Positions 27,990 to 37,623 are shown, numbered from the stretch's first letter. The stretch is DNA of 64,000 nucleotides from CAWBRT01 sp963791145 (GCA_963791145.1 CAWBRT010000011.1:858341-922340), one strand, 5' to 3'. Numbers and translations: made by a program. The notes: generated from the letters alone by a model not told the origin.

Positions 27990-28162
27990 GATGCTCCCTT
28001 TTGTCTTAGTAAGTTTAGATTTGGACCAGCACCGACGGCGTGCTTCCCCGCTCTCGGGATGATTGAAGCATTTCATCCGGACATGGGTCACGTGTCGGCG
28101 GCTGCCAACTTACCCTGCGCAGGCGTTAGTTTCCCAGGGTCGTTGGGGACTCTTCCGAGAGC

Positions 28163-28830
28163 TCAGATCGATATGGTTTTCAAATCTTCGGCGACCCGCA
28201 ATTTCGCCTCGGTGACTTTCTGCACCTCCTCCGCAGTGACGCCCGGCGCCACCTCGCGCAGCACCAGCCCCTCGGGCGTGACCTCGATGACCGCCAGCTC
28301 GGTTACGATCAGGTCCACGACTTCGACACCGGTGAGAGGCAGAGTGCATTTCTTGAGGATCTTGGGCTTCCCATCCTTGGTTGTATGTTCCATGGCGATG
28401 ATGACGCGCCGGGCGCCGGCAACCAGGTCCATGGCTCCGCCCATGCCCTTCAGCTTCTTGCCGGGAATCGTCCAATTCGCGAGGTTGCCTTTCTCATCTA
28501 CCTCCATCCCGCCCAGCACGGTTATGTCCATATGGCCGCCGCGGATCATGGCGAACGAGTCCGCGCTGTCGAAAAATAGGTCGTTCCAGGAATCTCGGTA
28601 ACGGGCTCCTTGGCGGCGTTGATCAAGTCCGGATCTACTTGATCCTCAAATGGATATGGTCCGATCCCAAGCATGCCGTTCTCCGCTTCCAGGACAACCT
28701 CCATTCCCTCCGGAATATAGTTCGCGACCATGACAGGTATGCCGACACCGAGGTTCACGTAGTAGCCGTCACGCATCTCCTGGGCGACGCGGCGGGCGAT
28801 CTTTTCCTTAGTATCCATTACTTGTGCCAT
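28163..28830 (-). CDS. 3-oxoacid CoA-transferase-type subunit B (one frameshift)
   Basis: Beta subunit of a two-subunit family I CoA-transferase that moves CoA between acyl-CoA and a free acid. It shows VNLGVGIPVMVANYIPEG, the catalytic Glu in EAENGMLGIGPYP at about 50, then after a shift near 28575 GGHMDITVLGGMEVDEKGN, NWTIPGKKLKGMGGAMDL and EVVDLIVTELAVIEVT. The total is about 220 residues, as usual. An internal ATG at 28815 is an alternative start because the ribosome site before 28830 is weak. It follows subunit A by ~48 bp and precedes the MaoC gene by ~170 bp. The acid substrate is unknown. Confidence 0.87.
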
Positions 28831-28878
28831 CTTCGGTTCTGTGCCATCTTCTCCCCTTCCACGTGTGGCGGCTGAGCG

Positions 28879-29580
28879 TTACGCGCGCTTGCGCACGACC
28901 ATCTTTTCGATCCTCTTTTCGTAGTTCGATCCCTGAAAAATAGCGTTCACGAAAATTCCCGGCGTATGAATGTGATCGGGATCCAGCGCACCCAGCTCGA
29001 CCAACTCTTCCACTTCCGCAATGACGTAATCGGCCGCGGTCGCCAACATGGGATTGAAATTCCGCGCTGTCTTGCGATAGACAAGGTTTCCCCAGCGGTC
29101 GCCTTTCCACGCCTTGATGAAAGCAAAATCGCCGCGCAGGGCGCGCTCCATAATGATACTTCTTGCCGTCGAACTCGCGAACCTCTTTCCCTTCCGCCGA
29201 TGATCGTGCCCACACCGGTCGGCGTATAGAACGCGGGAATCCCCGCTCCGGCCGCCCGCACGCGCTCAACCAGAGTTCCCTGCGGATTGAGCTCGATTTC
29301 GATCTCGCCGTCCAACACCTGTTGCTCGGCAAGCTTTGTTCTGGCCGGGAAAGCTGCAGATCAGCTTGCGAACCCGGCGCTCCGATACCAGCAAACCCAG
29401 GCCGAAATCGGGCGTGCCCACGTTGTTCGAAACACAGGTAAGATTTTTCGTGCCCTTGCGAATGACGGCCTGAACGAGGTTTTCGGCATTACCGCAAGTC
29501 CCGAACCCGCCCATCAGAATTGTCGCCCCATCAAACAGTTTCTCAATCGCCGCGTCGGCGTTGGCTATGCGCTTATCCAT
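28879..29580 (-). CDS. 3-oxoacid CoA-transferase-type subunit A (three frameshifts)
   Basis: Alpha subunit partner of the gene above. The start MDKRIANADAAIEKLFDGATILMGGFGTCG is followed by NLTCVSNNVGTPDFGLG and RKLICSFPGQNKA. Across shifts near 29335, 29195 and 29155 the expected continuation is present in other frames: VLDGEIEIELNPQGTLVERV, GAGIPAFYTPTGVGTIIG, EGKEVREFDGKKY, ALRGDFAFIKAWKGDRWGN and ending GSNYEKRIEKMVVRKRA. The reconstructed length is about 233 residues, matching the family. First gene of the CoA-transferase, MaoC, SDR and MFS series. Confidence 0.85.
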
Positions 29581-29855
29581 CGCTATCAGCTCCCTGTCCC
29601 TTGAGATTCCTCATAAATGGCCCATTAGTGATGCCTAGATGCCCTATCAAAGGACGGCATACTTTCATTCAAGCTTTCGATTATGGCTGGCTCTCCTAAT
29701 CTGACGGAAGCGTGGTGTCGAGTCAGTGATACGTATCACGGCTTGTCCGTGCACGGTCGGTCCGTTCTTCTGGAAAACAGCCGATTTACAGGCGAGTGAG
29801 ATGCGGGGGACCGAAGCGATGGGCTGACGGAGAGAGCAGACGAGCCATTGTCCGA

Positions 29856-30824
29856 TCAGCCCACCAGCTCGCGCACGGCGCGGAGGTTTGCCGGGGGCGT
29901 CTGAAGCGCCATGACACAGCCGGGTGCGAGAATGAACCGCTCCGCTCCCATTTCCTGCAAGAGGGCACGAGTCTTTGTCCGGACGACCTCCGGCTGCTCT
30001 GCTACCACCCACCCGGTCCGATCCAAACCACCGACGACGATGCCCGGGAAACGGCGGCGTCCCTCGGCCATGGTTAACGACTCATCTTCCCAGCTCAAGG
30101 CAGGGACGGAGTATCGGAGGAATCGATCGAGGAAGATGTTCTGGCCGTGCAGGTGCAAGAGCGAGAACTCCGAGCGCCCAGGGAGACGCGCGAGGAGACG
30201 CGCCTCGAACGGCGCACACCAGCGGTGGTGCTCGGCCTCGGTGAGCAAGTTCTCTCCAGCGAACTGGGTGGCGAGGAAGATGCCGGTGACTCCCCGCTCC
30301 AGGCAGGCGTCGATGTAGGCTTCTTCGCTGCGGGTGATGGCCTCCAGTGCTGCCATAACCGCGGGCTCGCTGCTGCGAAGATGCTTGAGGAGCAGGTCCC
30401 TGCCGGCCAGCTTGGCGGCAGAAGTGAGAGGGCTGAAGATGGTTTGGAGAATGAGCGCCTCGGGCTCGGCCTGGCGCACGAGTTCGAGACAGCGGAGCTC
30501 GCGTCCCCGGGCTCCCTGGTCAGGAGACCGAGGGGTGATCTTTCGCCAATCCTCGAGGACATGGATGGGACCGTCCAGCAGCCGCTTGAAGCCAAGGACC
30601 GGGTCCGGGTCCCCTACCTGGCAGCCCCAATCCTCCACGCCGTACATGCCGCTGGGCATCATCTTGATGAAATCGAGATCGTAGGCGCGGTAGTCGCGAA
30701 CGATGGCCTCGGCGAGGAGTTCGGCGCGATCGTCGATCGCCGGATAATGCCACCAGAAGCTCAGCGCGGTGCGATCCACGGGCTTCCCGTAAAGCACGGC
30801 CTGTATTCGCTCGCGCTTGTTCAT
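29856..30824 (-). CDS. Uroporphyrinogen decarboxylase (URO-D) family protein, methyltransferase-like
   Basis: A 322-residue TIM-barrel protein of the URO-D superfamily. The opening MNKRERIQAVLYGKPVDR and internal MPSGMYGVEDWG, HLHGQNIFLDRF and C-terminal GGLDRTGWV ... APGCVMALQTPPANLRAVREL match the branch related to corrinoid and coenzyme M methyltransferases rather than haem-synthesis HemE. The usual H-x-C zinc motif of that branch appears as HLHG, with a late Cys in APGCVM, so metal binding is uncertain. Start ATG follows AAAGGAGAAGATCT. It lies between CoA-transferase and an MFS gene on the minus strand; no corrinoid protein is nearby. Some such proteins are catabolic demethylases, but its role here is unknown. 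Confidence 0.82.
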   Translation of the reverse strand: MNKRERIQAVLYGKPVDRTALSFWWHYPAIDDRAELLAEAIVRDYRAYDLDFIKMMPSGMYGVEDWGCQVGDPDPVLGFKRLLDGPIHVLEDWRKITPRSPDQGARGRELRCLELVRQAEPEALILQTIFSPLTSAAKLAGRDLLLKHLRSSEPAVMAALEAITRSEEAYIDACLERGVTGIFLATQFAGENLLTEAEHHRWCAPFEARLLARLPGRSEFSLLHLHGQNIFLDRFLRYSVPALSWEDESLTMAEGRRRFPGIVVGGLDRTGWVVAEQPEVVRTKTRALLQEMGAERFILAPGCVMALQTPPANLRAVRELVG

Positions 30825-30950
30825 AGATCTTCTCCTTTGCGCGGCCTCAGCTTCGCCCGCAGGTCAGGCTGCGATGCGCAGACACACGAAGTATGCCTTG
30901 TTCCGGCGCGGGCAACCTACATATCTATTTGAGTGGCGCTGCGCCGATCC

Positions 30951-32270
30951 TCAACCCGCATGGGCTGATGCCGACGGAGTAGCGGCAATCATCTCCTTGT
31001 TCAGGAACAGCGTGGCAATGAACCCCAGGACTACGCCGACGAGCATGTAATAGGCGGGCGCCATGGGAGACCCGGTCACCTTGATCAGCCAAGTCACGAT
31101 GAACTGGGCAAATCCGCCTACCACCAGGACCGTGAGATTATTCACCAGCGACAAACTGGTGGAGCGGCTGCGCGTCGGGAACAACAGAGCGAAGACCGTG
31201 CAGTATGTGCCGATGAACATCGCCGCGAAGAAGCACACCGTCAACTCGACGACCCACAGTTTGGCCACGCTCGGGGCGGCCGTGAGCCAGGCGTACAGGG
31301 GATAGATCGCGACCATGTACCCAAAGAGCGACAGCACCAGGATGGTCTTGCGGTTGAACCGATCCGACAGGAGCCCCGAGAGCGGGACCAGCCCGAGCAT
31401 CATCAAGGCGCTTACAGTCTGTACCACGAACGCCTGGCGAATCGGCAGACCGAGCGTCTTGGAAGCAAACGTCTGCAGATAGGCGAAAGCCACCCAGAAG
31501 GAAACGGTGCTGGCGGTGACCATACCGGCCGCCAGCAATAAGCGGCGAATGTTCTGCCGCAGGTCACTGGCGATACCAATACTCTTGCTGGACGAGGCTG
31601 CCCGGGCGCGTACCAGGGCTTGAAACTCCTCTGCTTCGACCAATCGCTTTCGGATGTAGACGGCAATGGGTGCGATGATGAGCCCGACCGCAAAGGCCAG
31701 GCGCCACGCTCCTGCCACGAGTTGCTCTCTGGTGAAGAACGTCGTCAGCAACACCCCCACTCCGGCGCTCAACAGATTCGCGCCCACTTGTCCGGTCATT
31801 TGCCACGAACCGTAAATTCCTTTGGCGTTGGCGGGCGCGACCTCCACCAAGAGCGCCGTCGAGGGCCCGAATTCGCCGCCTATCGAAAAGCCCTGCAACA
31901 AGCGCGAGATCAGTACGACCAGCGGAGCGAACAGGCCCACCGCTCGATACGTCGGCGCAAAGGTCATCAGGGCGATCGAGACCCCCATCAGCGCCATCAC
32001 GAGCATCAGCGCAGACTTCCTGCCCTTCCTGTCTCCGTAGAGGCCCAGCACAACCGCGCCGATGGGACGCATGAGGAACCCGGCGCCAAAGATCGCCGTG
32101 GTCGCCAGAATCGAATTGATTTCGCTCCCCGGAATCTTGGGATCCACGGGGAAAAAGACGCTGCTGATGATCGGCGTCATGAAGGCAAAAATGCCGAAGT
32201 CGAACCACTCGAGCATGTTCCCGATGATGATGGCGATCACGCCTTGGGCGGATGGTCCTTTCCCTGACAT
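30951..32270 (-). CDS. MFS transporter, metabolite:H+ symporter (MHS) type
   Basis: A 439-residue, twelve-helix symporter. MHS marks: IIGNMLEWFDFGIFAFMTP at the N-terminus, RPIGAVVLGLYGDRKGRKSAL at about 63-83 (loop 2-3 motif), RLLQGFSIGGEFGPSTALLVE at about 125, and ANAKGIYGSWQMTGQ at about 150. Relatives carry citrate, proline/betaine, shikimate, dicarboxylates or 2-oxoglutarate. GGAGGAG stands before the ATG. The closest candidates in the region are citrate (citrate lyase 10 kb left) or other carboxylates, which is inference. Frame intact. Confidence 0.9.
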   Translation of the reverse strand: MSGKGPSAQGVIAIIIGNMLEWFDFGIFAFMTPIISSVFFPVDPKIPGSEINSILATTAIFGAGFLMRPIGAVVLGLYGDRKGRKSALMLVMALMGVSIALMTFAPTYRAVGLFAPLVVLISRLLQGFSIGGEFGPSTALLVEVAPANAKGIYGSWQMTGQVGANLLSAGVGVLLTTFFTREQLVAGAWRLAFAVGLIIAPIAVYIRKRLVEAEEFQALVRARAASSSKSIGIASDLRQNIRRLLLAAGMVTASTVSFWVAFAYLQTFASKTLGLPIRQAFVVQTVSALMMLGLVPLSGLLSDRFNRKTILVLSLFGYMVAIYPLYAWLTAAPSVAKLWVVELTVCFFAAMFIGTYCTVFALLFPTRSRSTSLSLVNNLTVLVVGGFAQFIVTWLIKVTGSPMAPAYYMLVGVVLGFIATLFLNKEMIAATPSASAHAG

Positions 32271-32906
32271 TGCTCTCCTCCTGCGGATGATGCGCTTTCC
32301 AGGATAGCAGCATCCACCTCAGAATACCGGCTCCTGAAGCGGCTCATTATACTTCACCAGTCCGTCGGGGAGGGTAGCGAGGCCCCCTGTTGAACTACCT
32401 CAAAATGTGCATGCCACTGTTTTTACTCGAGCGCGTAATCGCTTCGATTTCAACACGACCAGCCCCGAACGGAGTAGTTGCGCGCTCAGGCTCGCGACTT
32501 GTTGGCCGCGTTCATTCGCTCAGAGAGGTTTTCGGCCGCGTGGAAACGATTTCTCCGCTACCGCGACGAAGTTACCGCGGAGCGGTTGGGGTCGCCTTTT
32601 CTCCAAACCACGCCCTGATGCAAAGGCAATTGGGCCGTGCCGGCTGCCGCTCCAGATTGGGTTCTTCATCCCGACTCTGGACTTAGTCCCTTAATTTTCT
32701 GCTGCTCCGGCCTAAGGCAAACGGGCTATTCCGTGCTTGACATTGGCTGGTTATAGTGTGATTCTTCGCCCACCAGCTAAACATGGATATGTGCACCAAG
32801 CCCAACTTGCGACCGAAAGGCGAGGTGCGATTGTATTTGACCGGAACCTATTGAAGACGCAGGAGAAAGACCGGGTCATGTGAATGGCCGCCAAGGAGAA
32901 GCCCCG
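32271..32906. other. Divergent intergenic region
   Basis: About 640 bp between a minus-strand and a plus-strand transporter gene, so it must contain both promoters. A TTGACA occurs at about 32737, but no well-spaced -10 box follows. Small open frames in the 32390-32690 stretch are compositionally unlike coding sequence and lack ribosome sites. Nothing else recognised. Confidence 0.4.
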
Positions 32907-34337
32907 ATGATAACTTGCGAGCAACTGTTGAGCAGATTGGATAACAGCAGCCTTAAGGCGAATCACTATAAAGTTATTGTCGCCGGAATACTTGGCTGCA
33001 TGCTCGAATTCTTTGACTATTTCCTGATTGGATTTGTCCTGGCGTTCATCGTTGTCCCCTGGAAGCTGACTTTTATCCAGGCAACGGTTGTCCTGTTGAT
33101 TGCCGGAGTGGGCGCCTTGCTGGGGGCGCCGCTATTCGGCTATGCCGCGGAAAAGATCGGCCGGCGACCGATCTTCATAATCACCGTCCTGACGTTCTCT
33201 ATACCTAGCGGCCTCATGTACCTGACGCCGGACGGAGGCTGGATATATCTGTCCGCTATGCGTTTCATCGTCGGCTTCGGCGTCGGCGGCTTGTACACGA
33301 TTGACCTGGCGTTGGTCCAGGAATTTGTCCCCTCGCGGTATCGCGGCGTTATCAGCGGCCTGCTGACCGCTTTTATTCCGATCGGCGTCATGATCGCGAG
33401 CGCCATTGCCGGAAACCTGACTCCTCTGATTGGCTGGAGAGGGCTGTTCCTTATCGCCCTGCTACCGGCTTTCCTGACCCTGCTCATTCGGGCTTGGATT
33501 CCGGAGTCGCCGCGCTGGCTGATCTCCAAAGGGCGGTATGCGGACGCGGTGAAATCAATCAACTGGGTGACCGGCAGCAAGGAAGTATTTCGCGCCGAAG
33601 ACTTGCAACTGGGCAGCGCCGCGGCGGAGCCGGAAAGGAAAGTATCCTGGAAGGAGCTGTTTAAATACCCACGGAGTTTGATCGTCGCTTGCATGACCAA
33701 TTTTTGCCTGCAAACCGGCGACTACGGCATGACCTTGTGGGGGGCAACTCTTTTTGTCCTGGTGATGCAGGTCAGCCCCGCGCATGCGGCAAACCTGTTC
33801 TTCCCCGTGGCCATGGCCGGTTTTGCGGGCAGATGGTTTTGGGCTTACATGTCAGAGGGGGTAGGACGCCGGCGAGCTGGGATGCTCCTCGGGGGTGGTG
33901 CTGCTACTCTGCTGGTTATCGCAGCCGTGTTTAACCGGTCCTTCGTGGGCGGAACATCCGTTTTCTGGCTGGCGTATATCGGCGCCTATTTCTTCGTGAA
34001 TGGCGGCATGGCCGTAATTGGTCCCTACGCTTCGGAGGTATGGCCGAAACATCTGCGGACGATGGGCATGGGCGCCGGCTATGGATTCGGCGGGGTAGGA
34101 AAAATGCTTGGTCCCGTGGCCCTGGGGCTGTTTGCGGGTAGCAGTAATCTGGTTACGCCAAAAGCCACATTAGCCGCACTGGGACCGGCAGTCGGACTCT
34201 GGGCGGCAGCAGCCCTTACAGTAGCGATATGCTGCTACTTCGGTATTGAGACCCGCAATAAGTCAATCGAGGAAATCGACGCCATGGTGCGCCGGGTTCC
34301 CGCACCGGAAGAGGCTGCGGCGGCCGGCAGAGTTTGA
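32907..34337 (+). CDS. MFS transporter, sugar/aromatic-acid porter-like
   Basis: A 476-residue twelve-helix transporter. Visible are CMLEFFDYFLIGFVLAF near the start, PLFGYAAEKIGRRPIFI at about 75-92 (loop 2-3 motif G-x-x-x-D/E-x-x-GRRP), RFIVGFGVGGLYTIDLALVQEFVPSRYRG at about 115-145, and PESPRWLISKGRYADA at about 195 (the PESPRWL motif of sugar porters). ATG 32907 has AAGGAG eight bases before; an upstream in-frame GTG is less likely. It stands alone but is followed by an SDR and a Dabb-domain gene in the same direction. Substrate undefined. Confidence 0.88.
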   Translation: MITCEQLLSRLDNSSLKANHYKVIVAGILGCMLEFFDYFLIGFVLAFIVVPWKLTFIQATVVLLIAGVGALLGAPLFGYAAEKIGRRPIFIITVLTFSIPSGLMYLTPDGGWIYLSAMRFIVGFGVGGLYTIDLALVQEFVPSRYRGVISGLLTAFIPIGVMIASAIAGNLTPLIGWRGLFLIALLPAFLTLLIRAWIPESPRWLISKGRYADAVKSINWVTGSKEVFRAEDLQLGSAAAEPERKVSWKELFKYPRSLIVACMTNFCLQTGDYGMTLWGATLFVLVMQVSPAHAANLFFPVAMAGFAGRWFWAYMSEGVGRRRAGMLLGGGAATLLVIAAVFNRSFVGGTSVFWLAYIGAYFFVNGGMAVIGPYASEVWPKHLRTMGMGAGYGFGGVGKMLGPVALGLFAGSSNLVTPKATLAALGPAVGLWAAAALTVAICCYFGIETRNKSIEEIDAMVRRVPAPEEAAAAGRV

Positions 34338-34687
34338 GGCAGCGACAGATTGACAGGGCTGTGTAGCTTTTGAGCCCAGACGGATGAATCGCCGGGTAAG
34401 TGGCTGGTTGTTCGTCGATTGCGGCAAATCAGAGTATCGGCGGGGCAGGTGTGTGTTCTGGAGGTTGATTCTCACTGCCCGCCGAGCTCTGATATCCGCA
34501 TGGGCCCATACCCGGCAAGACACCACGAGTAGCCCTGGTTTCTGCTCTTCGCCGCGATGGCAGTGGAGTTCACCCGGCCATCGCAACTCGAACAAGCGAT
34601 GTACACCGATTTGAATCAAAGCTGTCCCGCTGAATCAGGACGGGCATATCATCGGTACACAAATTTATAGGGAAGCTGAGGGATTGC
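34338..34687. other. Intergenic stretch
   Basis: About 350 bp between co-directional genes. No gene-like frame, repeat or clear promoter element was seen. The gap is long enough that the following SDR probably has its own promoter. Confidence 0.4.
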
Positions 34688-35428
34688 ATGGACGGAAAGA
34701 AAGTTGCGCTAATCACCGGCGGAGCGACAGGCAGCGGCAAGGAAGTTGCCCTGAGGCTGGCCGCCAAGGGGATAAACATAGTCATCAATTATTCCCGCTC
34801 GGAAAAAGATGCTCTGGAAACGGCAGCCCTGGTTAAGGCCGCCGGAGTATCTTGCCTGCTGCAGAAGGCCGATGTTGCCAACGACCAGCAGGTGCGTGCG
34901 ATGATGAAAAACATCATCCAGGAATTTGGCCGCCTCGATTACCTCGTCAACGGCGCGGGGATGACCGACTTTGTTGATATGGCCGATCTCGAGGGGCTCA
35001 AAGAGGAGCATTGGGACCGGGCCATGGCAGTCAATGTCAAGGGGCTGTTTTTCGTCAGCCGGGCGGCCGCCGAACATCTCAAGAAGACCCACGGCAGCAT
35101 CGTGAATATCACCTCGCTGGGCGGATACAACGGCAGGGCCAGCTCCATTGCCTATGCTGCTGCCAAAGCGGCGGCCATCAGCGTGACTAAATCACTGGCC
35201 GTGGTTCTTGCGCCTAACGTGCGCGTCAATGGTGTTGCCCCTGGACCGGTCATGACGCGCTGGATGGCAGGGCGCGAGGAAGCGGTAAAGAAGATCGCCG
35301 AAGGAACCCCGCTCGGCAAGGTCTGCAAGGCGGAAAACGTGGCTGAAGTGATAGTTCCGTTGCTGCTCTCAGCGGCTCTGGTGACTGGGCAAACCATCAT
35401 CATCGACGGCGGATCAAGGATGCACTAG
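34688..35428 (+). CDS. SDR family oxidoreductase (3-oxoacyl-ACP reductase-like)
   Basis: A 246-residue SDR. Features: ITGGATGSGKEVALRL as cofactor site at about 10-25 (with SG in place of the usual IG), LVNGAGMTDF at about 92 (NGAG for NNAG), VNITSLGG with the catalytic Ser at about 140, and YAAAK at about 155-159. The end QTIIIDGGSRMH is the normal FabG-type C-terminus. It precedes a Dabb-domain gene by ~90 bp. Substrate unknown. Confidence 0.88.
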   Translation: MDGKKVALITGGATGSGKEVALRLAAKGINIVINYSRSEKDALETAALVKAAGVSCLLQKADVANDQQVRAMMKNIIQEFGRLDYLVNGAGMTDFVDMADLEGLKEEHWDRAMAVNVKGLFFVSRAAAEHLKKTHGSIVNITSLGGYNGRASSIAYAAAKAAAISVTKSLAVVLAPNVRVNGVAPGPVMTRWMAGREEAVKKIAEGTPLGKVCKAENVAEVIVPLLLSAALVTGQTIIIDGGSRMH

Positions 35429-35519
35429 AGGAAAGCAACGCCGGGCCAACGGGAAAAGGTTTTTAATTCCGGCAATGAGAACGCTGGAACTGCATGGCAT
35501 TTGAAGGGAGAGGAAGGAC

Positions 35520-35837
35520 ATGATTCAGAGAGTCGTTTGCTTCAAGTACAAACCCGACACATCTCAGCAAGACATAGATCTACACCTGGAACGCTTCCGT
35601 AAGCTGCCGGATATAGTGCCTGGCATTGCCTCCTACCGCGGCGGCTTGTGCGTCCCCAATGCCAATGGGGACTTACCCGCGTATTCCTCCATGCACTATC
35701 TGACGTTCAAGACTACGGCGGATATGTGCCTTTACTTTAACCACCCGGAACATCAGAAGTTCGGAAAATTCGGCGGTTCGATTTCCGAAAAGATATTCGT
35801 CATCAATTCCGAAATAAGTTTCGAAACGACAAAATGA
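35520..35837 (+). CDS. Dabb (stress-response A/B barrel) domain protein
   Basis: A 105-residue ferredoxin-like barrel protein of the Dabb family. The opening MIQRVVCFKYKPDTSQQDID with the conserved early strand, RFRKLPDIVPGIASYRGG, and SMHYLTFKTTADMCLYFNHPEHQKF with the family's H-P-x-H/Q segment are visible. GGGAGAGGAAGG precedes the ATG. Such proteins dimerise and occur near catabolic genes; some act as cyclases or decarboxylating enzymes, most have no known activity. Follows an SDR, probably in one transcript. Confidence 0.87.
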   Translation: MIQRVVCFKYKPDTSQQDIDLHLERFRKLPDIVPGIASYRGGLCVPNANGDLPAYSSMHYLTFKTTADMCLYFNHPEHQKFGKFGGSISEKIFVINSEISFETTK

Positions 35838-35929
35838 GCGCCGGCAGCTTCAACTCCGCTGGCGCCGATAGAGCGGACTCCAGCAGTTGTAAATGATTAG
35901 GTTTACTTCATGGACAGTGCCGGGGTTGC

Positions 35930-36946
35930 TTAAGGCAAGACAGCAGCCCTCAACACTCCGTCCAATCTTCTGCTCATTACAGCAAAGGCTTCCGCTGTCT
36001 TTGCCAGTGGATAACAGTGAGTAATCAGCGGATCAATATTTATAGCGTGCCTGTTCAATAGCTCAGCCGCGGTATTATAGAATCCCCATCCGCCTTTGGA
36101 ACCAACAATCGATATTTCGCGATAATAAAAATCCTTTTGCGGTATTCCACTCACTGTGTCGAACGATGTCCCGAATTCCAGAACCGTGCCGCCTTTCTTT
36201 ACCATTCTTGTCGCGGAAAGGAGTCCGGCAACTGTTCCCGAAGCCTCGATCACCACATCGAAGCCCGTCGGCGCTTCTCGCGATAGCAACTCCTGCTCCC
36301 AATCGGGATTATCCTTGATATTGCCCGTAAAATCTGCCCCGACTTTCTTCGCCAACGCCAGCCGCTCCGCCCGCGTGCCCACGATTCCGGCTCGCGCCCC
36401 GTTCAGCTTGCAGAGTTGCAGCATAATCAAACCACCATAGCCTGGACCTATCAGCAGGACGCGATCACCTACCTTGACTCCGGCCCGCGAAATTGCCCGC
36501 AAGCCGGTTCCCACCCCAATCAACCCCTGGCCCTGTATCGGACTTACGCCTTTGTCCAAGGGATAAACAATATCGGCGGGAACGAGCACGTATTCGGCGA
36601 GAGAGCCGTTGGTTGTCCGTGCCAGTGAGTTGGGCGACTGGCAATACGACGATTCCCCCTGTTTGCAGTATGCGCACTTTCCGCATCCCCAGGAGCCGCC
36701 GGAAGAGACAAAGTCTCCAGGCTTGCAGTTGACGACCTCCGCCCCGATTTCCGCCACTTCCCCGCAATGCTCATGTCCCAAGACCAGATTTGATCTTGCC
36801 GGTATGGTTCCCCGGTACACCTGGACATCGGTCCCGCAAATCCCCACGCACTTCACCTTGATCACTATCTCGCGCGGAGACGGCTTCACATCGGGTATGT
36901 CCTGGAGCTCCAATATTTCGGGTGCCACCATAACACTGGCTCTCAT
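35930..36946 (-). CDS. Zinc-dependent alcohol/polyol dehydrogenase (MDR family)
   Basis: A 338-residue medium-chain dehydrogenase that oxidises a sugar alcohol or hydroxy compound with NAD(P). Catalytic zinc site: CVGICGTDVQVYRG (Cys about 33) and GHEHCGEV (His about 57). Structural zinc: CGKCAYCKQGESSYC, four Cys, at about 88-102. Cofactor fold: GPGYGGLIMLQL at about 165. It resembles sorbitol/threonine dehydrogenase relatives. The frame extends to 37009 but ATG 36946 has AAGGGGGGAG before it. It is convergent with the Dabb gene and divergent from the IclR gene at 37624, which may control it. Confidence 0.9.
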   Translation of the reverse strand: MRASVMVAPEILELQDIPDVKPSPREIVIKVKCVGICGTDVQVYRGTIPARSNLVLGHEHCGEVAEIGAEVVNCKPGDFVSSGGSWGCGKCAYCKQGESSYCQSPNSLARTTNGSLAEYVLVPADIVYPLDKGVSPIQGQGLIGVGTGLRAISRAGVKVGDRVLLIGPGYGGLIMLQLCKLNGARAGIVGTRAERLALAKKVGADFTGNIKDNPDWEQELLSREAPTGFDVVIEASGTVAGLLSATRMVKKGGTVLEFGTSFDTVSGIPQKDFYYREISIVGSKGGWGFYNTAAELLNRHAINIDPLITHCYPLAKTAEAFAVMSRRLDGVLRAAVLP

Positions 36947-36984
36947 ATCTCCCCCCTTGCAAAGTGGCTTTTCGCGTTTGTTAT

Positions 36985-37140
36985 TCACTTCGTGCCCGGC
37001 CTGGCGCACGGCAGCAGATCTGCTTCCTGAGCAGCGGGCGACTGGGTGCGTACAATCTCCAAATCTCCATCGCGGAGCAGTTGGAGGGCGGGCGGACTAT
37101 ACTTGGCGAAAGCAGGCGAAGTAATTAGAATGTTATTCAC
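36985..37140 (-). pseudogene. N-terminal fragment of a 2-hydroxyacid dehydrogenase
   Basis: A GTG at 37140 opens a 51-residue frame, VNNILITSPAFAKYSPPALQ ... VRTQS, that reads like the N-terminus of a D-3-phosphoglycerate-dehydrogenase-like protein and then ends abruptly at a stop. No remaining domain is found nearby. A 15-bp direct repeat, TGTTATTCACTTCGT, lies at both ends (36980-36994 and 37131-37145), consistent with loss of the rest of the gene or a rearrangement. The family assignment rests on a short stretch. Confidence 0.4.
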
Positions 37141-37623
37141 TTCGTCCTTCTCGCGATTGAACGGCTGGGCTTCCCTGCGCTGAACGGCAGTTCCGGGAAT
37201 TTTCCCGGAGTGTTCCCGGTGCCTATTTCGCCAAAGTACATCCCGCAGGCATAGTGGTAATGCTTGCGATTTTAATAGAATTAATCTGATGAAGCGGCGA
37301 CCGAATAGTCCACTATCTGGAAAATTCATCCGCAGGCGAAGCAAGCAGGATGATCTCAGAATTAGGATTGCAAAGGCGAGGCGGACGAAGGAAAATACGT
37401 CGACAGGAGCATTTTGACCCATTATTTTCAGTCACATTCAGTTGTGACACTGCTCACTGCGCGACCACAATGAACTGTTATAACAAACGCCAACTCCTGG
37501 GGTATAACTGACCACAAGGTTCCTCCGGAAGCGGCGACAGTGTAAGGCCGATCGAGTTCGGCCCATCGCGCGGAAACTCAGGACCGGCTTGCCAGCGTCA
37601 AGCGTGTGGACATAGAGGCATGT
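37141..37623. promoter_or_regulatory. Upstream region of the IclR gene with dyad sites
   Basis: Non-coding DNA with GTCACA-TTCAGT-TGTGAC at 37431-37448 and a perfect 10-bp palindrome TGTTATAACA at 37476-37485. IclR regulators commonly bind such dyads to control themselves and a divergent operon, so one may be the IclR operator. This is inference from position and symmetry. Confidence 0.4.

Noticed and set aside
32390..32694. Overlapping short plus-strand frames in the gap before the MFS gene
   Set aside because: Arg-rich, no ribosome site, no similarity to any family I recognise; typical of chance frames in GC-rich non-coding DNA.
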